Of a DNA stretch of 64,000 bases, positions 1-12,928 are shown piece by piece. The notes beneath the pieces were generated by a model. It was not told where the DNA came from. It did not search any database and worked only from the letters and a program-made list of their open reading frames with translations. The stretch's first letter is position 1; each line of letters starts with the position of its first letter. The position numbers and the translations under genes are program-made. Origin of the DNA: Sequoia sempervirens (taxonomy: Eukaryota; Streptophyta; Pinopsida; Cupressales; Cupressaceae). The stretch lies in contig VDFB02270651.1 in NCBI GenBank assembly GCA_007258455.2, positions 488,849,288 through 488,913,287 of the forward strand. Reading direction: 5' to 3'.

Positions 1-605
1 CTACTAGACCCAAAGAGGGTAGTGGACCAGAAATATTCTGCCCTAAGTTAACATTGGCAACAACGACTTCTACAGAAGTAGTCACTAGCATGGTAAGTAG
101 TGGATGCATACTTTTCACCAATGCTGACATGAGATTATCCAATGCTATGTAGTAGATGGGTAGGGATGTAGTGTCATTATCTACGTATGGATCTTGAAGT
201 CTCATGAAGGTTCAATGGAAGTGATCATTGAAAGAGCCAATAGGTTCATTAATCTCTCTTTGGACAAACATAAACTATTGGTATAGCTCTGAAGGATTGA
301 TCATAATCTTATACTTCTGCACGAAATAATTCTTCATGAGGTTCCATGAAATAATAGACCCTCTCAAAAAATTGATGTACCTGAGCCATGACTATTTGGG
401 TTGCACCTTGAACTTGAAGGGTAGGGAGAGTGGCAGCTCCCTAGTTGGTAGAGATAAAATGTAGGAAAGAATTTTGATATAGCTGGGTAGAGGATGAACC
501 AGGGGTGAATGGAGGTGAAGGTGGAAGGGAAATGAATGGGATGAAGGAAAAGGAAGCAGCAACATCTCCTCCCTTAGTTAGTTTAGCCCTAGTGGGAGGC
601 GACAT
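1..605 (-). pseudogene. Ty3/gypsy gag fragment (Tat-like), runs off left edge
   Basis: The minus strand reads a decayed capsid protein. The likely start is the ATG at 605-603, giving MSPPTRAKLTKGGD followed by a Ser/Pro-rich stretch. After a stop near 443 the reading continues as QVHQFFERVYYF, then shifts frame to NYFVQKYKIMINPSELYQ, FVQREINEPIGSFNDHF and MRLQDPYVDND...LPIYYIALDNLMSALVK. The pattern W/F-x-F-x-KY followed by Q-E-x-I-x-x-F-x-x-F is that of retrotransposon gag capsid domains, and the SFND-RLQ-PYV-LPIYY-ALDN string resembles gag of plant gypsy elements. At least two frameshifts and two stops make it non-functional. Its protease and pol would lie left of the window. Family call is from motif memory only. 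Confidence 0.55.
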
Positions 606-971
606 CTCTTGAAGTTCCCTTTTATTTGTTGTTGACCTTAGAATCCTCTGAAATCTTTCAGGGGAGAATGATCCAATTTGATCTAGCTTCACAAGGTCCT
701 CCTTCTAGTGCTAGTTCTATCTATGGGTGTTTTTGCACACTTTCTCAACACAGGAAGTACATGAATGCACTACCTCTCTTGAAAGGAGAAGTTTCCAATA
801 GCAAGTTGTTGAAAATCACCCCAAGGTCTCTCAGGTGTCAGGTCATGACTTGCATGGAATCCATTAGTTGATATTTGATGTGATTTTTCTAGTAATCATA
901 GGGAAAATTTATGTAGTTGGATGCGAACTGGATCTTAGAGTGTAAATTTTCTAAGAAGGAAGTTAAGGTAC
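606..971 (-). other. Leader or LTR-proximal part of the gag element
   Basis: This is the stretch upstream of the gag ATG on the minus strand. No domain, PBS or LTR edge can be fixed. The host sequence continues past the solo LTR at 2476. Confidence 0.25.
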
Positions 972-2475
972 TGGTGCAGGAGCACCCAGTACACATAATT
1001 TCTACAATTCATCCTTTGAAGGAAGGCATAGAAATTTAGGAGTATTTGAGTAAATTAATGCTAAATAAGGTTTTTGAGACTATTTTTCATGTAATTGGGG
1101 GTTTTTAAGGTTAGTTTTTTCAAAAGTGCACAAGGTTGCATTATATTGTGTTTATTGTTAACAAATTGTCAAACAATGCAAAATTAAGCATATGTAAGGG
1201 TTAAGTTAGTTTTTGGTCAGTTATAGGCGTTCCATGAGTAGTTTGGGTTGTAAATTGTTTAAATGGCCTCTTGAAGGCTCGAACAGGGTTGGTTGAAGCA
1301 CTTTGAAGAACAAAAATTAATAAAAATCTCTTTCTTTTAGTTATTTTCTAGTTTTTTCTCTCATTTCTTAGCTGTGTACGGGTCCGTACAGCATGGGCTG
1401 GTCATGAATGATAGGAATTTGATATAGGATTGTGTTGCATTTGTTTTGAATTGGTTCTTGAGGGATAAACTTGTATTTGAAGCAATTTATTGACTGAAAT
1501 TGAAAGACTGGTCAGAAAATAGGGTTGAGGGGTTTGAGCCACAAAATGAGTTGAAAAGACCATTCCACCTTTCTGTAAATACTGTTTCTTAGTGGAATGG
1601 TCCTACTCAGTCTAGGAATAGGTATAGTAATGTATTCCTGCACTGATAGAGAGAATTGAGGATCTTGAGAACGCTGCCCCAGTGTAAAAGACAAATTTTA
1701 TGCCTTTTGAGCATAGCTAGGGTAAGGATTTTTGAGTTGTGTAAGGAGAATAGGATGGAAGTTGTTGGTTTTGGTGTTTTTGGGTATACTTAGATGTGTT
1801 TCAATGATTTGAGAGGTTGGGGAAGACCTGGAGTGAATAGAAGTTAGAAACCCTATGGTGAAGGGGTGAAAAGAGTGGAAAATAAGGGAGCTTACAAAGG
1901 AAGTATGTACAAAACATAAGGGTGGTCAAATGTTAGGATGTGCTAAGCATGTGCAGGTGGAAATATGAAGGATTTAAGTGGTTTTGGGTTTGCAAGTGAT
2001 CTGGGTCTAGGATTTACAATAAGCCCTAGTTTTTAGGAAGGAAAAGGAGGGTTTGATGGAGCAGCAGTATAGAAGGGCAGTATGGAGGTTTTGATCAGAG
2101 ATTCTTTTGTTTTGTGCCACAATTTTTGACTATCCAAGAGTTGGTAAGGTGAAGAGCAGTTTAAGAGACACTTTGTTTGTAAAAGTGGGCTAATTCTACT
2201 AGCCCTTGGATATGGTGACTTAGTGTTTTTCTATGTTTGACAAATGAATCTTACTTGTAAGCTTGGAAATGTCTTTTTGATGGAATATGGATTCTATATG
2301 GATGATCAGTGGGTGTTCTTACAGTTTTCTTTGAGGAATTGGTCTTTCAGTTGCTTAATTATGAATTGGAAAGCCATAGAGCTGACCCTATGGAAGTTGT
2401 GCTAGTTATTTGATTTTGTGTTGTTGTTTGGTTTTCAAAGCTTGGTTGATTGTTCCTCCATCCTACTCTGCATCA
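972..2475 (+). mobile_element. Solo LTR S1 of the TGGTGCAGGAGCACC family
   Basis: A 1,504-base insertion that begins TGGTGCAGGAGCACC and ends CTGCATCA, flanked by perfect 5-base direct repeats GGTAC (967-971 and 2476-2480). TG...CA ends with a 5-base duplication are the signature of an LTR insertion. No PBS, PPT, coding domain or second repeat copy is inside, so a solo LTR left by recombination fits best. The first 15 bases are themselves an inverted repeat (GGTGC-AGGA-GCACC). Two more copies of the family are at 42428-43914 and 56277-57857, both on the other strand. Confidence 0.75.
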
Positions 2476-3121
2476 GGTACACTTTGTTGTAAGTTCAAAT
2501 AGCAATATAAAACTCTAATATTTTCTTTAAGTTTTGACTTTACAATGTGCAATGAACCTTAGCTTAAGTTACTCCTGAAAAAAGAAAGGGGGAAAGAGTA
2601 GGGGGAAGAAGGTTTTCTTGGATCTAAAACTAAATATGAATAGTAATCATGGAGTTCTTGCTATGGAAAACTTCCTATAAACAAAGTTCCACTTAACAAG
2701 AAATAATCATAGTCTCATGAAATTTGTGCTATCTTCTAAGGTTTGTAGATATTTCACCATTCATCCACAACATACATGCATGGATAAAGTAAAAAATTTA
2801 GGGAAATTTTATATTTCAGCCTAGACTAGCTTTAGAAGACCATTTACTAGCAGCAAACAACAAAAAGTATGGACTAGAAGGCATCAACATAGCAGAAATT
2901 TCTATAATAACAGAACAACATCACTAAACCTATCTAAGCAGTCTAAAACCAATTAAAAAAATAATGTAAATTTAACTAGAGCATCTAACTATGGGAGATT
3001 GAATCATGAAATATGTATAGAAACTCAAAAAATGCACCAAGTCAATGTATTTTCATTAGAAATTTCTACAACATGTCATTACAACAACTCAACTCTCTCT
3101 TGAAAATGAGAAGAGACCCCC
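2476..3121 (-). other. Probable transcribed leader/LTR of the left-edge gypsy element
   Basis: There is no coding signal. On the minus strand it lies downstream of the TATA box at 3122-3129 and upstream of gag, so it is likely R/U5 and leader sequence. The LTR edges are not resolved. Confidence 0.25.
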
Positions 3122-3129
3122 TATTTATA
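3122..3129 (-). promoter_or_regulatory. TATA box TATAAATA (minus strand)
   Basis: The minus strand reads CACTATAAATAGGGGGTCTC, a textbook plant TATA box. Transcription would start near 3095 and run toward the gag at 605, which suits an LTR promoter of the left-edge gypsy element. Confidence 0.45.
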
Positions 3130-3229
3130 GTGTCCCAAAATAGAATGAATGGCCAAGATTTAATCTTATTGTGTGTCCAAGATTCACTACAACCTAGGAT
3201 TCTACCAACCCCACAATATATTTCAATTT

Positions 3230-6200
3230 AAAATAAAACTTTGTCCTTATCCCTATTTTTTCCTCTAGTGACAACACTGTAGCAGTTTTGTCTTTTTCTA
3301 GTTTCTCTTTTGTTGTAGCTAATTTGTCAGGAATTCTTCATTAATAGTAGGGTTTCCTTCTTGCTTCTTTAAAGCTACATATTCCATGAACTTCAATTTT
3401 TTTTGGCTGGATCTTGTCAACCTCCAAAATCTTGGATCATAGCAATTGATAACTCCACTCCTTGGAGTTGTCTACAAGCCTTTCCTAGTCTTCATCATAC
3501 TTGGTAATGTGGTCCCTGAATAGTTCTAACTGGGTGAAGATGTGGTGGAAAAATTCATGAAATTCATGGTTATCTCCACTAACATCCCATCCTCCATCAC
3601 TTTCTAAATGTGGGGCTTTATTTTCCCCAGATCTATTTGTACTGCATGCATGTCATATCCTATCATCAACCTCAAATATCAGGCACAATCCTCTCTAACT
3701 TCCTTGACCCATTCAATGTCTGGATCCACTTTGTCAAGAAAAAGTTCCAACCTTTCTTTCTTGTTCTCAAAGTCTCAATTACATACATCCATGAGCCAAT
3801 GATCATCCCTCTTGAATGAAAGCTACTTTTCCCACGTTGTGCTTGGAAATTTGAGAATAGCCTCAATCTTTGGGTAGGTGGACCTATACTTTGCAGGGCA
3901 GTCAATGCAAAGTTCCTTCATACTCTCAAAAGACTACTGGACATCCAAGAATTTGTTTGCTATTCTAACAGCATGACTAATGCCCATGTTTTTGACATAT
4001 AAGACCTACTGGAACTAGCTTTTTGTAGTCTTGTCTATGTTTTTTCTCTTTTCTAGCTCATCAATTTTCTCTTTTCACAATAGTTGTAGTGGAGCCGCAT
4101 ATGTGGTAGGCATTTCTTCTGTCAAGGACCATTGTTGAATTTACGTTGTTAGGTCAAATACTTGTTCATTTACCTCCTCTTTTGAAACTTTGTCTCGATG
4201 TATCAGGTGTACCACTGTGCCAACAAATTCCTAGAGGTGTTCTATCTTTTTCTCCCTAGTAGTTGTTCCCAAATCAATGGTAGAGACATTATAGCTTATT
4301 CCTTCTGCTCCCACCACTGGTGTTGCAACTTGGATAGTTTTGGATATAGAAAAATCCATTGTTACTTTAGATCTAACTTTGGGCCTTTTCTCCTTTTTGG
4401 TAGTGTTATGTGCCCTAGCTGAGATAACTTCTAGTCTCATTCTTAGATTTCTCAGGGCAGGAGCTTTCTCCTCAAGTTGCTTCTCCAGTCATTTAGGCAT
4501 TGATCCTTTTCCCCAAGTGATTTATGATCACCCTCTTTTTCATCTTTTCTAATTTCAATCTCCTTTTCCTTAGGGGATTCTTCTTATGCCTTCACATCTT
4601 CTTCATCTTCATTAGAATCCTAGATGAATGTTATGTGTCTGATTGGTGATTTGGTGGGTAGGAACTCTTTGGGACTTTCTTCCCTCTTAGCCTCCTCTTC
4701 TCTTTTGCTACCTAGCTCATTCTCATGTATGTGCTCCTTGGGCAGTTCAGTTTTAAGGATTTTTTCATCTTGACCTTCACCTTCAGGTCTGTTCTCTTCT
4801 ACGTTCTCCTCCTCTCTCTGAGGAGGTGACACATCTTCCAGTTGTTCCTTGTAGGAGGTTCCAAATTTTCTTCTATCTTGTCACCCTCTTTCCATTCCTC
4901 TTGAGGAGGAAACCTTTCAACCTCTTCCCTGACATCCCTCAATTTCCTGGCTAGCTCTTCCTTGAAATCACCACCAAATGTTTGTATAATATTAGTATTG
5001 TGATCTCTTTCATCACTGCTTTTGGAAGATCTTGTTCCTTCTTCATAAACCACCTTGTCAATTTGTTGGTTCTCATATTTTGGGTGTTCATGGTACTCAT
5101 CCAATTCCTCCTTTAATTCTTTTGAAGTTTCCATCTCCTGCTTCTCCCATTCCTAGGATATTTGAATTGTGGCTTCCATTTCCAATGGTCTCGTTGGAGG
5201 TTTTGAGGGTAGAGCATTGAAGAGGACCTATGCTAAGGTAGCTTGGATAGTGGGATCCAAAAATATTTAGGAAATATCAGAGGGAACATTCTGCATGTGC
5301 CATGAGAATTCCTCTGTTAGCATGAGTTCTAGCATTGGTATTGTTGATGCAGCTAATGGAAGTGATGTGGTGGGAGACATGGAGGCAAAGGAAAGTGGGT
5401 AAGTTGCAGCAGAGGAGGATTCAATCATCACAACCTGCCCAACAAGTGGAGAAGAGGTGAGGTGAACCAAGATGTCCACCATAGGTGGGGATGTGGCAAT
5501 CATGGCTTGGGAAATGGATGGAAGGGTTGTAGAATCAAGGGTCATGGGTGGAGATTTTGGCTGATCTATCTCCCTTTCTTCACCCTTATGAAGGGGGTCC
5601 CCCTAAATTGTAGGCAGTCCTGTGACGCTTCCCATCATTTTATGTTTCTTTGAGGGTGAACCTTCTGAATCTTTCCTTGAGTATACCTTCAAATCAAGAT
5701 GTTGCTCCTCTGTTTCTTTCCTTTTCCTTGGTCTCGTGAGAAGAGGAGACTTGGATGTTTCTCCTATTGAGGTTGTAGTAACAACACCATCTATGACACT
5801 AGGTTCACTCTTGAGCCCTTCATACGTTAGCACAACCCCTTGTTTTTATTGGGCTACTCATCCATTGATCCATTCCTTGGTGCAAGCCTCAATGGGCCTG
5901 GTTAGAATGTCGAGATCATCAACCTCTTGCTCATCCCAATCTATAGTTGGTATTGGCAAGTTGGTGATTGCATTGTACCTGGGGTTCATTATGGTACTTT
6001 CATCTTCTTCAACTTGGTTAGGCATGGGAAAAAAATTCACCCTTCTTACAATGTATACACTCATATGCATATAATGCCCCATGCACATGTCCTTATCATC
6101 TTGAAAATTTTCCTAGAAATCCTCTACAAGATGCAAATGGGCATAACCTGGTCCAAGTTCCTTCCTTACATACACATACGGGTCCATTCCTATGTGAGTA

Positions 6201-7509
6201 GTGTGTTGGAGAAAATGATATTCTTCTAGTTTCTTCTCAGAATTCCCAGGGCACTAGGAGGTTTGCAATTTGTACATACCCTGGCTGAAAGTTCAAGGAT
6301 AAGGGGTCCTTGCCAAATTCGTATCGCTGAGGATCTAATGCACATGTTGCAGTTGTTGGGAGAGCTCTAATAGTATCATCTGGTCATTGGGGTACTAGGG
6401 TAGCTTATTCGGCATCTTTATGTAACCTTGGGCCTGAATGTAGGTGATCTTGGAATACTAGATGAACAGGAAAGTGTACTATTTCAAAAATTCCCGAGCA
6501 CTGTGAGAGACCCTCCTTTCAAAATCTCCCCCAAGTATTCCAATGATGTGACCCATGAAGGCATTATTCACTTTGCAATACTCATTCTTAAAGTTTGTAA
6601 ACTAGAGCTAGGGGTATCTATCATAGACCTTCAATGCTCAACCTAGTTCTTCATTGGGTGCCCTAAACAACCCAATGTACTACCTCCATTTGACCAGTGA
6701 GTAAACAAGATAGGAGGTCATTTAGAATATGGAGGTCTTATTTACATTCATGAACTACTCATGGAAGCAGTCTCTTATTATGCCTCCCCAGTAGAATGAG
6801 GCCTTTGTAGTAACATCCCCTTGCCCATGAAGAATCTTCTCTATGAAGTAGACCATCCCCTCTTGAAATTATGTTGTAGTGTGAAGGCCCATTATCCTAC
6901 TTAGCATGGTGACCAAGTTGTGCTAGTCCTCATGAAAGTCACTATGAAAGATTTCCTAGGAGACCTTCATGCCACTGCCCCTCTTCTCCTTGATCCAATA
7001 CTAGTTTATAATTTTCTTAAAACCACTTGGGTCATCATCCCACATTGCTATACATTCCACAATGGTTTCTAGTTCCATTGTTTCGAAGGTAGGATGTAGA
7101 AAGTGTTTGTTTTTGCTTCACTACACATATTAGCAAGGATGCTTCCATCTTTTTCAACTATGGTTCATGTTTCATTATGATATGCCTATCTACAAGCCAT
7201 GACCAAGTTAGGAGCAACAAGGGATAGTGAAAATCTCGCAGCCTTAGAAATTCCACAATGTCTAATCAATCTTGGATTATCGGTCTTAGGGTGGATCTTG
7301 ACCCTTCATTTGAATTCCTCAATATTGATGTGGACAATATTGGTATCTATAATTTCCTTCCAGTCTGTAATTATTTTTGAGTGCAAAGGATCTCCCTAGA
7401 ACTGGTACTTCATCTAGTCTTTGTCCTCTTTCCCACAAGGTACTTTTCCTAACTTCTTCCCTTTATCTTCCTCTGCAACCACCCTCGAGGGTCTTGCACT
7501 TGGTTCCAT
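3230..7509 (-). pseudogene. Long decayed ORF of unknown function (ORF-A)
   Basis: Reading the minus strand from the ATG at 7509-7507 gives MEPSARPSRVVAEEDKGKK and then a nearly continuous protein broken by stops and frameshifts. Recognisable stretches are DWKEIIDTNIVHINIEEF, RLIRHCGISKAARFSLSLV, FTNFKNEYCKVNNAFMGHII, a Pro/Ser/Thr-rich middle (about 5830-5270) and a Glu/Lys-rich, probably coiled-coil segment (5134-4799, METSKELKEELDEYHEHPK). I do not recognise the family and see no RT, integrase, protease or zinc knuckle. The ATG sits six bases after a strong 3' splice site (7515), which supports this start. The 3' limit is uncertain because coding-like sequence fades between 3.9 and 3.2 kb. 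It resembles in style the unknown ORFs of elements C and E and may be retroelement cargo. Confidence 0.45.
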
Positions 7510-7514
7510 ATATC

Positions 7515-8932
7515 CTGCAAAAAAAGGAAAGGTAAGAATAACCAATCACAAAAACATGGTCTTTAGTAAAAATACCATGGATGAAGTCTAGTTAGATGAC
7601 ATATCATTTATAAAATCAAACTTTTACTTCAAGATACCAATAACAATTTACTAAAGGGAATTTGGACAACCTGGGCCCAAGGGGCCAGACTTCCTTGGCA
7701 GGAATGTCATGTAATGGGTGAAAAGGATAGGGAAATATAGGTGGTTTCTCTTGACCCTAGATTTTGATGGTTTGAAAGGATCATGTAGCAGAGTGCCAAA
7801 TTTAGGCACATGGGTCAAGACTAGTTTTTGAATTGAAGGTCATTTGGGTCGCTTCAGGAGCATACAAAGATATACAGTCGCAAAGCCATCAGGGCTTCAC
7901 TACTTTGGAACAACCAAAGTGAAATGAAATTCTAAGGTTAGACTCCCATGGTTTGAGACCTAGGAGGCTAAAGGGATGTGAACATTTCTTCTTATCTTTT
8001 AAGTGTTCAGGCCTCAAGGGGTGGGAAATTGTCGGTGAATTGTTGTTTGGAACGACAAGCATTGAATGGAAGTCTGATAGGAGTGACCCGGTTGACCGAA
8101 CCTGACATCAAGTTTGGCTATTAGATTTATTTATTAAGCCTTGGGTGATTGGGATGGCGGGTCCTAGAGGACAAAAGGAAAGGCTCAAATTTCCCCTTTT
8201 GGATGGCTGAGATGTGACAGAATTCCAAGATGAAAGTCTGTTGGCGCAAACCCAAGAAAGGAGAAAGTACTTGAATTTATCATTTATCAATTGCTACATC
8301 CAACAGATTCTTGGGGCCCAAGAGATAGGAGGATGCTACCTGATGGTCATTTGGAAATGAAAAAACCCCTAAGGGAGTCCACGAATAGAACTCCGTGAAT
8401 CGAGGGCCAAGGAAATGATAGAACAATTCATTTTGTTGCTTTAACTCGAATGGCAATAGGCGAGGTGAGCTTCGAGGCTTGGGTGGTTGGGTTTGTCACA
8501 CTATTTGAAAAGGAAAAAGTGATGTGGAATCTCGAGGAAAAAATCATATGGGAGCAAGCCTAGGAAACACAAAGGGAGGTCGAGTTTGTTATAGTTTAAG
8601 TCTGATGGCGATCCATCGAAGGAGGTTCGAGGTTGCAGGCTCGAGAGGGCATCCCACCATTTGGTCATTTGATGTTTTTTTTCTAAGTTTTTGGTAGCAA
8701 TGAGAAGGCTTGGGTTGAGAAGGAATGAATTCCTATGCGAAGAGCAACACTGACAAGCTATACTTTCAGATTTGTCTCAGAGGATTCCTTGGAGGTTTTC
8801 TTGTAATTCCATCACATCAGTTTTTTAGGTGTTGTCTTATTTTACCAAATTCACATATTTTTAACCCATGTTCATTAATCATTTAAGTGTAAAATAACAA
8901 AAACCCCATGGAAAGGTGGATGATGAACTTAC
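7515..8932 (-). other. Candidate 1,418-nt intron in the leader of ORF-A
   Basis: On the minus strand the donor is TTTTGAG|GTAAGTTC (intron starts 8932) and the acceptor is CTTTCCTTTTTTTGCAG|GATATATG (intron ends 7515). Both match plant consensus very well, including a T-rich tract. Splicing would join a short leader exon (about 9062-8933) to the ORF-A start codon. The intron is visibly richer in G+C than its surroundings and contains no ORF I can support. Confidence 0.5.
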
Positions 8933-9062
8933 CTCAAAAGCCCAGTGAGAGAATTTTGTGAAACTTGTGAAGGATTAGCAAACGAGGGCAGCAGGCACGA
9001 AGGCAACGAGCGACGAAGGCACAGGACTCCTGGACTTGTACTAAATTCTTCTAGCTAACCTA
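8933..9062 (-). other. Candidate non-coding leader exon
   Basis: It lies between the TATA box and the splice donor on the minus strand. It contains the repeated short word CGAAGGCA and no useful ATG-led frame, as expected of a 5' untranslated exon. The transcription start is inferred at about 30 bases from the TATA box. Confidence 0.35.
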
Positions 9063-9090
9063 ACATATTAAAATGATAGGTTGAACTAGA

Positions 9091-9098
9091 TATTTATA
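9091..9098 (-). promoter_or_regulatory. TATA box TATAAATA (minus strand) for ORF-A
   Basis: The minus strand reads GGGGTATAAATATCTAG. Its position about 160 bases upstream of the splice donor fits a promoter for the spliced ORF-A unit. It may lie in the U3 of an LTR spanning roughly 7.64-9.85 kb, but the LTR edges are not proven. Confidence 0.45.
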
Positions 9099-10300
9099 CC
9101 CCTAATCAGTATTTAATATGACCATTAATTCCTGTACAAATGATAAGAGGGTTGGTTAGTTTAAATTCATAGACGGCGACGGGAAAGCCGAGACCCGGGT
9201 GCTAGTCGGATGCGTCTGGATGAACATTCGAAAGTTTTTTAGAAACTAGTGGCAAAGGGGAGTTTGGGATTCAGAGGGTGCTACATCATTGTGGGTTGGC
9301 CATCAGAAATGGTGAAGTCAACATGGAACCCCGGATGGAGAGGTCCCAAAGATTGGACTTGGCAAGGCAAAAAACAGTTTTCTTTCAACATAATTTGTAA
9401 GGTGCGAAAATTAGGAAGCCATGTCCCAGGGTGTAGGAAGACATAGGCCTTCAGCTATTTAGGACAACAAACACATTATGGAAACTTAGCAAGAGGAACT
9501 TGGTAGTCTGGACCTGCTAGGCCCCTAAGCTGCTAGTAGAAGCAAACTACCAAGGAAACTCCACAAGGAACCAGGACTTAGTAAAATTTAAGGGGATGAA
9601 ACATGGTCAACCTAAGATGAGACTTTGGAGGCATGTTGACCATTTAGGGCACCAAAATGGGGGCACAAAAAATGAGGTGGTGACCAAAATGGCCCAGAAA
9701 GGTGAAAGAAATAGAGGGTCCTTGTTCCAAAGAGCAAAACCTCCCACAACCTTATGGAGACCGCACGAAGAAATTGAAACCAATGTCAAACGTGTCAAGC
9801 TTTCTTAATGCAAAAATATTTTTGTGATCTTGCCACTTGCCACACATTCCCCCAATCAAATTAGCCTAGAAATTAAGGCTAAGTGATGTAGCCATCTTGT
9901 CATCTATCACAAACATACCTTTTAAGCACTTGTTTTAAAGGTAAGAAAGATATCTTAATCTAAGCCATCCATCTAGTCTGAGGGTACTTATGCATGGGAA
10001 AATGGTCTTAGGGTAAAGAGAACATAGATGTGAAGTGTTAGATTTAATCTGGGCCAGTTCCCGCCTCTCCATTGCTAAAAGTTGCACATGGGTTAAATCC
10101 AACGGGGAAGTGAGGAGGCTGAAACATGGATTTTGTCATGGGTAACTTGGAATAATATTGTCATAATTTAAAAAAAATATTATTGTCACATGAATTATTA
10201 AGGATTCAAGTGTTGAATTAAATGTTAATTGTCACATCAATGATAGTGGTGAATTTAAAAATGTTAAGTGTGAGCATTTGATGTTATACTCATTATCTTC
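9099..10300. other. Region with no recognised gene
   Basis: 9099-9845 is the upstream side of the ORF-A promoter, perhaps U3 of an LTR whose minus-strand start would be TGTGGCAAG at 9845. A polypurine-like run (minus ATTGGGGGAATG, 9846-9857) adjoins it. From 9858 on I see no domain, repeat or RNA gene. Confidence 0.3.
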
Positions 10301-10760
10301 ATTCTTACTTCTATATATACTTCACCAACTTGATGCTCTTCATATCATTTATAATATATTTGGATTTTATTTCTTTCTTATCTATTCTTAATTTAACTAT
10401 GATATTATGGAGTCTTCATGGCGTGCCATGCTACCCAAATGTTTTTAGAAGAAAAGAAGGGATGATGTATATGATAGATGAGAGTTGGGTATGGTTTTTA
10501 CAATTCCTTTTGTGCAAGTTGAGGATGCTATAAGAATAATTGTGGGTAGGGAATGGCTTTAGGAAAGCATTTTTTCTCTATATTCTAAGGTAGCTTTGGA
10601 TTTCTTTTCCAATTGCATGGACATTTTTCTTGATAAAGATTTGGTGAAGACGCTGCAAATATGTTATTTGCATAGCCTTTCATTTACTCTATTTCTTTGT
10701 TGGAGTTGGCACTAGAGCATTACAATTTTGAAAGTGGGTTAGTGCCTATTGGTGGAACCT
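10301..10760 (+). pseudogene. Possible small gene remnant, unknown
   Basis: A TATATATA stretch near 10312 precedes the ATG at 10409, which reads MESSWRAMLPKCF and then, past stops, QVEDAIRIIVGREWL, FSLYSKVALDFFSNCMDIF and DKDLVKTLQICYLHSL. The frame stays coherent for about 350 bases apart from a few stops. I do not recognise it, and coding could be chance in AT-rich DNA. Confidence 0.2.
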
Positions 10761-12928
10761 TTTGGAAAGTGGAATTGCATTCTTCTAGAACACAGGATCT
10801 TTCCCTAGTTAATATGATATGGGGTCTATTATGTGATATGAAAAATAAATAATTAAAGAGTATAGAGTTTTGGAGGAAGGTTTTTGGTGATTCACTTTTC
10901 TTCTCCGTTGTTACTTAAATTTGATTCACGTTCTACTCAAACACTTGGTTGATGGCCTCAGCTAATGTTACAAAAAAAAAATTAATGAATTGTGTGATGT
11001 GTCACATGTCTATATTATATTGTACAACGTAATAGTTCTTGTAATATGTATTTTGTGATTGGTTTTTTGTCATGATTAGTGGTTTTTTGGCCAAGTTGGC
11101 TATGTACTATGTACTTCAATCTTTAGTAATAGCTACTTAAATTAAAATACTTTTCATGTCTCCATTCTTGTAAATATTTTTTTCTTTGATCAATATAAAA
11201 AATGTGGCTTTTAAAACTAATAGTAATTATCAACAAATAGTTATGATCATAAGTGAGCAAAATTTATTGTGAATTATTAGTGGACATTGATAATGATTAA
11301 GGTAAAACAAGACATTTAATTCTCTCTTTCTAATGCATCAAATTACTCTACCTTTCATTTATTCAATTGAAAAATTCTCAATTTTTTGAAGAAAGTGTGG
11401 CTATAGTACTATGGGAGGTGGCATAGATTAATGCCATATGAACATCCAGAGATATTGATTTTATATTGAAAACCACACCAAGTACTATATAATCATAGAT
11501 GATGATGTTAATAATCCAATGATTTAGTGAAACAAGATTTGTAATGATTTCATATCATTTGAGTGGCACTGACAATTTTGATAATTGATAACTTGTCATC
11601 TTGAGGTATAGTTTGCATGTAGCTAGACATCAATCAAATTAAACATTTTAACTATAAATGTAAGGTGTAGGTTACATGAATCAATTAAGTTGATTTTTTG
11701 GTTTGTGTGAATGGTTATTATGATTATACCCAACCTCACATGTGACACATGTGAGGTATACATAGGGATTAGGCTGGTAGAGGCACTATTGGCCCATAAA
11801 TAAGGATAGTGAGCACAACAGAAATCATTCATTGAAGGCTAAAGGCTTTACTATTGAGTGCAATATTCTGAATTTTCATAAGGGTTTTCATTTCATAAGG
11901 TTAATAAGGATTCAAGAAGAAGATGATGTGGTATTATTAGGGATACACTAAATTCTCCTACCTCTAGTTATGTAGTTACAAAGTAGAAGACCAATTTCCT
12001 TCAAGTTCAGAATGGATGGAATTGGAAAGAAGTTGATCTAGTTCACCTAACTTCTGAGGCATGTTTTGAAGCAAGATGAGGAGCTCTGATGGAGATAAGT
12101 TCTATTCCAGTGCATGGAGGGTTTTGGTAAAAGATGGGGGCAATTTTACTACCCCTCATCTTTTGCATGGCTCTGATTCTCAAAGGGGATAAGTACATTT
12201 TCTATCTTCACAACTCCCCTTTCCCTAGCATGGTTCACCAGGAAAGCCCCATGCATTTGTATTTGAGAGCATATGCTTTCCTAGGAAAGTATCATGCATT
12301 TATTTTTAGAGTGGCATTTGTATTGCATTGTCACCAACAGTCTAACAAAAGGTTGGCACTTACATTTGTATCTGTATTATGTAAAGTAACATGTTTTTTA
12401 TACAAAAAAGGTGTTTGGTGCTTGCATGCTCCACTCATCTTTAAAAATATATGTAATAATGTGACATTGTAGTTCAATTGTAATAAAATAAATAGTTGTG
12501 TTATTCTTCATTATTCATTTATAGTAAGGAATTATTTTCTAATTTCAATGTCTATGAATCTATTCAAATCAGTTTTTTTTCCTTTAAGAAATTAAGTATT
12601 GTCTATTTATGAAATAATTACATCTAGATTTGAGACATAAAGCAATACAAATGAAAAAAGAAAGTTACCATCAAATTGACAAAAAACATTATACATTGAA
12701 AGTTTTCAATCTTGTCATGGTTTAGTGAAATGTTAATGATTTATAATTTTTCATTGACCTTCTCCCCTAGTTCTCGGTATCATTATTCATTTTATTAATT
12801 CCTTGTCAACTTTTAGTTACAAGCCCCTTGGCCTTGATTTCAATCCTGGCACACTAAAGTTTAAAACAACTTTAAAACACATGTTTATGATCTATATCAT
12901 AAGTTACTCAACCATTCGATTAACATTT
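10761..12928. other. AT-rich stretch with no recognised gene
   Basis: No retroelement domain, RNA gene or LTR edge is visible. A 112-codon open frame at 12134-12472 (plus) starts MGAILLPLIFCMALIL but matches nothing I know and is probably chance. A 45-base word near 12760-12802 recurs at 20215-20258. Confidence 0.3.

Noticed and set aside
5622..6229. Plus-strand frames of 150 and 100 codons
   Set aside because: Antisense to ORF-A; no motif, and ORF-A on the minus strand has a promoter and splice context.
7640..9857. A 2.2 kb LTR with PPT at 9846-9857 and a PBS TTGGTATCTTGAAG near 7640
   Set aside because: The PBS match covers only the first seven bases, no partner LTR is in the window and the two signals give opposite readings of which LTR it would be. 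Kept only as a comment.
12134..12472. A 112-codon plus-strand ORF as a gene
   Set aside because: No recognised motif, no neighbouring signals, and length is within chance in a window of this size.
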